The notes below the pieces were generated by a model that worked only from the letters and a program-made list of their open reading frames with translations, did no database searches and was not told the origin of the DNA. The position numbers and the translations under genes are program-made. Shown one piece after another: positions 57,958-64,000 of a stretch of 64,000 bases of DNA; position 1 is the first letter of the stretch; each line of letters starts with the position of its first letter. Origin of the DNA: Anisus vortex (Eukaryota > Mollusca > Gastropoda > Planorbidae). The stretch lies in the NCBI GenBank assembly GCA_949126835.1, contig OX421498.1:36427306-36491305 (forward strand). Reading direction: 5' to 3'.

Positions 57958-58238
57958 CAATTATTTTCTTCTTGAAACTAACTTTTTTTTCTTAACAAAT
58001 ATTCCGATATCTTTTTTTTTCTTCTGCCATTGTATTCTATTATTTTTTTATATTTCACAGACATTTATTTGAATTCTGTATTTGTTATTATTATTGTTTT
58101 ATACGTCTGAAATTGTATTTTTGTTTTTGTTTATTATTGTTGTTGTTATATTGCTTTCTATCGTGACTTGAAGTCTTAAATCTTGTTAAGCGACTTACAG
58201 TTGAAGCATTTTTCAGGAAGTGGACGTTTTGTTGTTAT
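57958..58238. other. T-rich stretch, no gene
   Basis: Poly-T and TTATTATTG words lead into the 16-bp array. Confidence 0.3.
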
Positions 58239-59959
58239 CAGTCAGTCATGTGATCAGTCAGTCATGTGATCAGACAGTCATATGATCAGACAGTCATGTG
58301 ATCAGACAGTCATGTGATCAGACAGTCATGTGATCAGACAGTCATGTGATCAGACAATCATGTTATCAGACAGGCATGTGATCATACGGTCATGTGATCA
58401 TACAGTCATGTGATCATACAGTCATGTGATCAGTCAGTCATGTGATCATACAGTCATGTGATCAGTCAGACATGTGATCATACAGTCATATGATATGTCA
58501 GTCATGTGATCAGTCAGAAATGTGATCATACAGCCATATGATCAGTCAGACATGTGATCATACAGTCATGTGATCAGTCAGTCATGTGACCCTACAGTCA
58601 TGTGATCAGTCAGTCATGTGATCATACACTCATGTGATCAGACAGTCATGTGATCAGTCAGTATGTGATCAGACAGTCATGTGATCCTACAGTCATGTGA
58701 TCAGTCAGTCATGTGATCATACACTCATGTGATCAGACAGTCATGTGATCAGTCAGTATGTGATCAGACAGTCATGTGATCCTACAGTCATGTGATCAGT
58801 CAGTCATGTGATCATACACTCATGTGATCAGACAGTCATGTGATCAGTCAGTATGTGATCAGACAGTCATGTGATCCTACAGTCATGTGATCAGTCACTC
58901 ATGTGATCATACAGTCATGTGATCAGTCAGTCATGTGACCCTACAGTCATGTGATCAGTCAGTCATGTGATCATACACTCATGTGATCAGACAGTCATGT
59001 GATCAGTCAGTATGTGATCAGACAGTCATGTGATCAGACAGTCATGTGATCAGACAGTCATGTGATCAGACAGTCATGTGATCAAACAGTCATGTGATCA
59101 GACAGTCATGTGATCAGACAATCATGTTATCAGACAGGCATGTGATCATACGGTCATGTGATCATACAGTCATGTGATCATACAGTCATGTGATCAGTCA
59201 GTCATGTGATCATACAGTCATGTGATCAGTCAGACATGTGATCATACAGTCATATGATCAGTCAGTCATGTGATCAGTCAGACATGTGATCATACAGCCA
59301 TATGATCAGTCAGACATGTGATCATACAGTCATGTGATCAGTCAGTCATGTGACCCTACAGTCATGTGATCAGTCAGTCATGTGATCATACACTCATGTG
59401 ATCAGACAGTCATGTGATCAGTCAGTATGTGATCAGACAGTCATGTGATCCTACAGTCATGTGATCAGTCAGTCATGTGATCATACACTCATGTGATCAG
59501 ACAGTCATGTGATCAGTCAGTATGTGATCAGACAGTCATGTGATCCTACAGTCATGTGATCAGTCACTCATGTGATCATACAGTTATGTGATCAGTCAGT
59601 CATGTGACCCTACAGTCATGTGATCAGTCAGTCATGTGATCATACACTCACGTGATCAGACAGTCATGTGATCATTCAGTATGTGATCAGACAGTCATGT
59701 GATCCTACAGTCATGTGATCAGTCACTCATGTGATCATACAGTCATGTGATCAGTCACTCATGTGATCATACAGTCATATGATCAGTCAGTCATGTGATC
59801 AGACAGTCATGTGATCCTACAGTCATGTGATCAGTCACTCATGTGATCAGTCAGTCATGTGATCAGTCAGTCATGTGATCAGACAGTCATGTGATCAGTC
59901 AGTCATGTGATCCTACAGTTATGTGATCAGTCACTTATGTGATCAGTCAGTCAAGTGAT
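58239..59959. repeat. 16-bp minisatellite, about 107 copies, with 95-bp higher-order unit and block duplication
   Basis: The unit is CAGACAGTCATGTGAT (variants CAGTCAGT, CATACAGT, CCTACAGT). A 15-bp deletion variant (GTCAGTATGTGAT) occurs with its GTATG at 58661, 58756, 58851, 59010, 59425, 59520 and 59679. The steps of 95, 95 and 159 then recur as 95 and 159. A separate marker (CAGACAATCATGTTATC) at 58351 recurs at 59115. Each unit carries TCATGTGA. Confidence 0.95.
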
Positions 59960-60053
59960 TACCTCGCATAACAATTGAAGTAATGTTGTTGTTTTGTTTT
60001 TTTAAACAATAGTTTGAAAGGTTTTACTCCTAAAAAAAAGTACAGCTTTGCTA

Positions 60054-60862
60054 ATAGGTTTCAGGGTCGCCACTATAGATTTGTTGCATAGCTTTAGGGG
60101 CGCCACTGTAGATTTGTTGGATAGTTTCAGGGGCGCCTTTATAGATTTGTTACATAGTTTTAGGGGCGCCACTATAGATTAGTTTGATAGTTTTAGGGAC
60201 ATAACTATAGATTTTTTTGGATAGTTTCAGGGGCACCACTCTAGATTTATTGGATAGTTTCAGAAGGCACCACTATAGATTTGTTGGATAGTTTCAGGGG
60301 CACCACCACTATAGATTTGTTGGATAGTTTCAGGGGCACCACTATAGATTTGTTGGATAGTTTCAGGGGCACCACTATAGATTTGTTGGATAGTTTCAGG
60401 GGCACCACCACTATAGATTTGTTGGATAGTTTCAGGGGCACCACTATAGATTTGTTGGATAGTTTCAGGGGCACCACTATAGATTTGTTGGATAGTTTCA
60501 GGGGCACCACCACTATAGATTTGTTGGATAGTTTCAGGGGCACCACTATAGATTTGTTGGATAGTTTCAGGGGCACCACTATAGATTTTTTGGATAGTTT
60601 CAGGGGCACCACCACTATAGATTTGTTGGATAGTTTCAGGGGCACCACTATAGATTTGTTGGATAGTTTCAGGGGCACCACTATAGATTTTTTGGATAGT
60701 TTCAGGGGCACCACCACTATAGATTTGTTGGATAGTTTCAGGGGCACCACTATAGATTTGTTGTATAGTTTCAGGGGCACCACCACTATAGATTTGTTGG
60801 ATAGTTTCAGGGGCACCACTATAGATTTGTTGGATAGTTTCAGGGGCACCACTATAGATTTC
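60054..60862. repeat. 33/36-bp minisatellite with 102-bp higher-order repeat
   Basis: The unit is GTTGGATAGTTTCAGGGGCA then CCACTATAGATTT. Every third unit carries an extra CAC (36 bp), at 60301, 60403, 60505, 60607 and 60709, exactly 102 bp apart. The last interval is 69 bp (one 33-bp unit lost). The left edge (60054-60270) is strongly diverged. All unit lengths are multiples of 3, so repeated peptides appear on both strands without coding meaning. Confidence 0.95.
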
Positions 60863-60954
60863 TCTTTCACACACTCAAACCCTATCTCTTTTCTTCTGTC
60901 TATAGCTTTCTCTTTTTCTGTCTCTTTATTTATTTTTTTATACACTCAAATAGC

Positions 60955-61004
<50 letters not shown>
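60955..61004. repeat. (CT)n microsatellite
   Basis: An uninterrupted CT run of about 45-50 bp. Confidence 0.9.
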
Positions 61005-61008
<4 letters not shown>

Positions 61009-61560
61009 CTCAGGTTGATAGTTATAATCTCTGCTCAATTGTTTGTTTGCCGCTTGGAAGAAACTTTTCTATATTTCTATTGTTGCATTTGTTGTTGTTG
61101 CATGTGTTGTTGTACCATTTGTTGTTGTTTATATTGATGTTGTACTTTTGTTGTTAAATGTTGAATTGTGTGAAGCACGTTAACGTTAATAAAATATTCA
61201 TTGGCAATGTTATGTAACTTCACAATGAATTCAGTAGGCGCCAAACTGACACCTTCTTATCCTCTAAGTAAGTTACCTTGCTAAAAATGAAAACTTACAT
61301 TCTAATTGGGGCACCAATTTTGAACCCCGCCCTATGCCCCCAGGCACCAATTACCTAGTTACGCCGAAATTGGATAAGACTTTTTTGAAATAATGTTAAA
61401 ATGTTTTACAGCAGCCATTTTCAGGAAATGTCCTACTCACTCTCGAGGTCTATATATTTCACTCGAACTGCTCGTCTTTTTGCATTTGTACCGGTAATCT
61501 GCGCCTTTCAACATTAGCCTTGACATGCAGGCTAAAACATAGACAGAGGTTGGTCTGTAA
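61005..61560. other. Stretch with a MITE-like fragment
   Basis: GTTGTTG-rich at 61080-61160. GGCACCAATTACCTAGTTAC then GCC (about 61342-61365) is the inverse of a GGCGTAACTAGGTAATTGGTG-type hAT MITE start, without its other end. Confidence 0.35.
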
Positions 61561-62033
61561 TAGAGGCCGACCGAAACCAATTTTTTTGTTTCGGCCGAAA
61601 ACGAAACTACACCGAAAGTTATAAACTGATTTTCGTTCGAAACCGAAAGTTTCACTTCACCGTCGACCGAAACCGAAGGATCAACCAAAATTACCAAACA
61701 AAAGATTTAAAAGACTGCACATCTTTGTGTAAAATTAACAAGTTCATTATTAACCTTAATTTTCTTCTTCACACAGATTAATTCGCAACAGTTCAACGAA
61801 ATGAAATTATCGATAAACAGAGTAGGCCTAATATATGCAGTAGCAAGTCTGAATTTTGAAAGTTAAAATAGATATTCGGCTTTTAATCGAAAGTCAATAT
61901 AAGTTTCGGCCGAAACCGAACGGAAACAGAAAGCAAACTTTTTGGCTTCGGCCGAAACCGAAACAGTGCAGAAAGTGGTCATTTGGCCTACCTTTCCTCG
62001 ACGAAACCGATACCGACTTTCGGCCGGTCTCTA
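61561..62033. mobile_element. 473-bp palindromic-ended hAT MITE with perfect 8-bp target duplication
   Basis: Starts TAGAGGCCGACCGAAACC and ends TTTCGGCCGGTCTCTA. GTCTGTAA lies directly at 61553-61560 and 62034-62041. Both arms are packed with TTTCGGCCGAAA and ACCGAAAC words, which are themselves palindromic, giving many alternative hairpins. No transposase frame. Confidence 0.88.
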
Positions 62034-62041
62034 GTCTGTAA

Positions 62042-63420
62042 CGTAAACAGACCTAATGTAAACTTTAATGAATGGGTTTCTTTCATGTTGTTGATGAAAT
62101 CCTTGGCGTTTTTAGAACATAAAGGAAATAACTGACGGAATAGACGGTGCAACAACTAAATGACAAATGACATATTTATAATATATAGCGCTATTCATAA
62201 CAAAGTTTTCGAATGCGCTTTACATTTACCATAGGCCCTATGTCATTAAAAAAATATCGAAAAAGTGTGTTTTTAATTTGGATTTCTTCTTCTTCTATTA
62301 GCCAGTCTGCAGAGCAGTTTGCTCTATTGCAAGTCAATGTCAGACACACTAGCATTGTTATTCTGGGTTTTCCTTTGTGGCTTTATTTCAAACCCGCAGT
62401 TCAAGAGAGTTTTCGGTTCTGCGCCCAGCACCCGTGAGTGGTTCTCCGGGATCGGGCTGCATTGAGTCAGGGCTGAAGAGTGCTGAGGTGGGGCTGGCCT
62501 ATGGTCCAATCTCCACCATCCACAGAGCTCTCCAAATGGTTATGACACTCAGTTGTGTCATTTAGTTTTTTAGATTCTGGGAATACTCTGTGAAATTATC
62601 ACATCCTGGATCCAGGCTCTTTCACGACTTTACACCCACCCATCTCCATGCTACCAACACCAGAGCTCCCCCCCCCCCTCGGCAGGAGCTTCGCAAAACC
62701 TCTATCCAGGGTATGCAATCTGGACCACTGTCGAACAGCACCACAAGAGGGGGTACAAGTTTTACGTGCCCGGGATATACCCGATTCACAACCCACTATT
62801 AATCGCCTTTTACGACATGCAAGTGGGACTTAGCAGTGGGGTTACTCTTTCACCTGGTCATTTCCAGGAACCCAATACCCACACGGGGGGTAATTTTGTT
62901 TATAAAATTTAAATGTCAATATTGTCGGCTTGTTTAATTGTGTTCGGAAGTTTATTCCACCACAGATGTGCTGTAGGAGCGAGCTGCAAATGATTTTCTT
63001 TTTACGCTTGGCACCTCAAGCTGTAGATGAATTTCGCTTGATCGCAGTCCTCTTTTCTCTGATGTGTGTAGCTCGACCATGGATCTGATGTAGCCTACTT
63101 GGGAAATTGACCATGAGGGTTTTATAGAGAATAGTCAGAACTTTGAATTTTTATCCCAAGTGTTATAGATAGCCAATGATACACACAAAAACATTTAATG
63201 TACAGTATACGCCTTGTAGTACGTCTGCAGGTCTTATTCATAGGCGTAATCACGATGGTAGAGGTTATAGGGCAAGGGAGACATGTGACTCCCAACCACT
63301 TCCGGTTTCTTTTTAATATATTTCTCTTTTCTTTTTTGGAGAAATTAAAATACTTTAAAAGCTAGTTATGAAGAGTTAACTTGTTATCAGATGACTTTCC
63401 TAAGTTTAGCAGCTTCCTTT
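62042..63420. other. Mixed unidentified repeats, no supported gene
   Basis: A SINE-tail-like GCGCTATTCATAACAAAG patch is near 62188. A GC-rich block at about 62390-62890 has TTTTACGACATGCAAGTGGG and CCCAATACCCACACGGGGGG, and looks like a high-copy repeat I cannot name. Another moderately GC-rich piece lies at 62930-63180 (GTTTATTCCACCACAGATGT). Short open frames on both strands carry no recognised domain. Confidence 0.35.
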
Positions 63421-64000
63421 CCTTGCCAAACTTGGCACGGAGATCAATTTTCAATGGCACGCAAGAGACCTCCAAGATTTTTTTATTTATTGTTGAAAAA
63501 ACAACAACATTTTCTGGTTCTGAATGATGAAAACTGACTGTTGAAGCCGATGTTTCTGAATGAATTAGCGAAACATTTCAGTGAGTTTAACTTGCATTTA
63601 CAAGGACCACTGGAATGGATTTGCATTGAAACTGGACATATATCTTGCAGTGTAATCAATTTCAATACATTTAACTACATGTGCATCCTTATATTAAGGC
63701 ATATATTTAGATCGTTAGGGATTATTCAGAAGTGCATCGAAGTACTCAAAGCTAGGTTTTCTAACTAAAGGCAAGACTTTACAAAAAATGTAAAAAATGG
63801 GCATCCAAAAGTGCACATTTGCGGAAAAAAATCTGAAAGGAAGCTGCTTAACTTTGGAAAGTCATCTGATATTCTCAACTGATAGGCATTCGTTCTTCTA
63901 CTTTCAGCTTTTGGTTCAACTTGCACTTATAGAAAAATAAAAATAAGACAGTAATATTTTTTATATTATACAAACAGAACTTGTTTGGCATCGCTAGTGA
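63421..64000 (+). mobile_element. hAT-family copy, left end truncated, runs off window
   Basis: From CCTTGCCAAACTTGGCACGG it follows 42950 onwards and 38250 onwards to the window end. A plus frame at 63541-63768 retains FLNELAKHFSEFNLHLQGPL, matching the LNELNLKLQG-type block of GTF2IRD2/FAM200-like hAT transposases. It then diverges, so this copy is a useful guide to the decayed coding origin of the family. Confidence 0.75.

Noticed and set aside
58239..59959. CRISPR array
   Set aside because: Units are head-to-tail without unique spacers, the unit is 16 bp and the DNA is eukaryotic.
60247..61018. Repeated KSIVVPLKLSN or LLDSFRGTT peptides as proteins
   Set aside because: Units of 33 and 36 bp are multiples of three, so frames stay open on both strands. 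No non-repeat coding sequence adjoins.
61229..61365. Complete hAT MITE from CAGTAGGCGCC to TAGTTACGCC
   Set aside because: The two ends pair poorly as inverted repeats and no target duplication was seen. Only the right part is kept as a fragment.

Overview
The window is AT-rich nuclear DNA from an animal. The evidence is spliced exons with GTAAGT donors and polypyrimidine-AG acceptors, tRNA-derived SINEs, LINE remnants, many hAT-type DNA transposons, a THAP/P-element-like transposase gene and long tandem arrays. No operons, ribosome-binding sites, CRISPR array or rRNA were seen, and no complete host gene. The repeat character and the abundance of the octamer TAGGCCTA suggest a mollusc, perhaps a gastropod. 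That is inference and no taxonomic marker is present.

Layout. 0-3.4 kb: the last two coding exons of an unidentified plus-strand gene, its 3' UTR and three small inverted-repeat elements. 5.2-6.0 kb: a dead LINE reverse-transcriptase fragment. 6.8-9.5 kb: a SINE, then a two-exon THAP-domain P-element-type gene whose catalytic core is deleted. 11.5-15.5 kb: three hAT-type elements, two with perfect and one with near-perfect 8-bp target duplications. 19.2-21.5 kb: a minus-strand hAT element with a decayed ZMYM1-like transposase and a nested MITE. 16-25 kb: many simple repeats. 26.6-27.0 kb: an unusual array of ACGTGA motifs about 21 bp apart. 29-38 kb: degenerate minisatellites, SINEs (one with an internal 48-bp minisatellite) and a second copy of the E-box MITE. 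38-45 kb: two copies of a GATA-containing hAT family, a hAT dimerisation-domain relic and two tandem copies of a hairpin-ended element. 46-61 kb: six tandem arrays (units 50, 19, 15, 35, 16 and 33 bp) covering about 9.3 of 14.7 kb, several with clear higher-order structure. 61-64 kb: a 473-bp palindromic-ended hAT MITE and another truncated hAT copy running off the end.

Almost everything here is mobile or tandem DNA. The only reading frames I believe are the terminal gene fragment at the left edge, the THAP gene and broken transposase or reverse-transcriptase remnants. The longest open frame, 923 codons at 48949-51720, is an artefact of a 15-bp repeat with no stop codon. Boundaries, periods and counts were worked out by hand.
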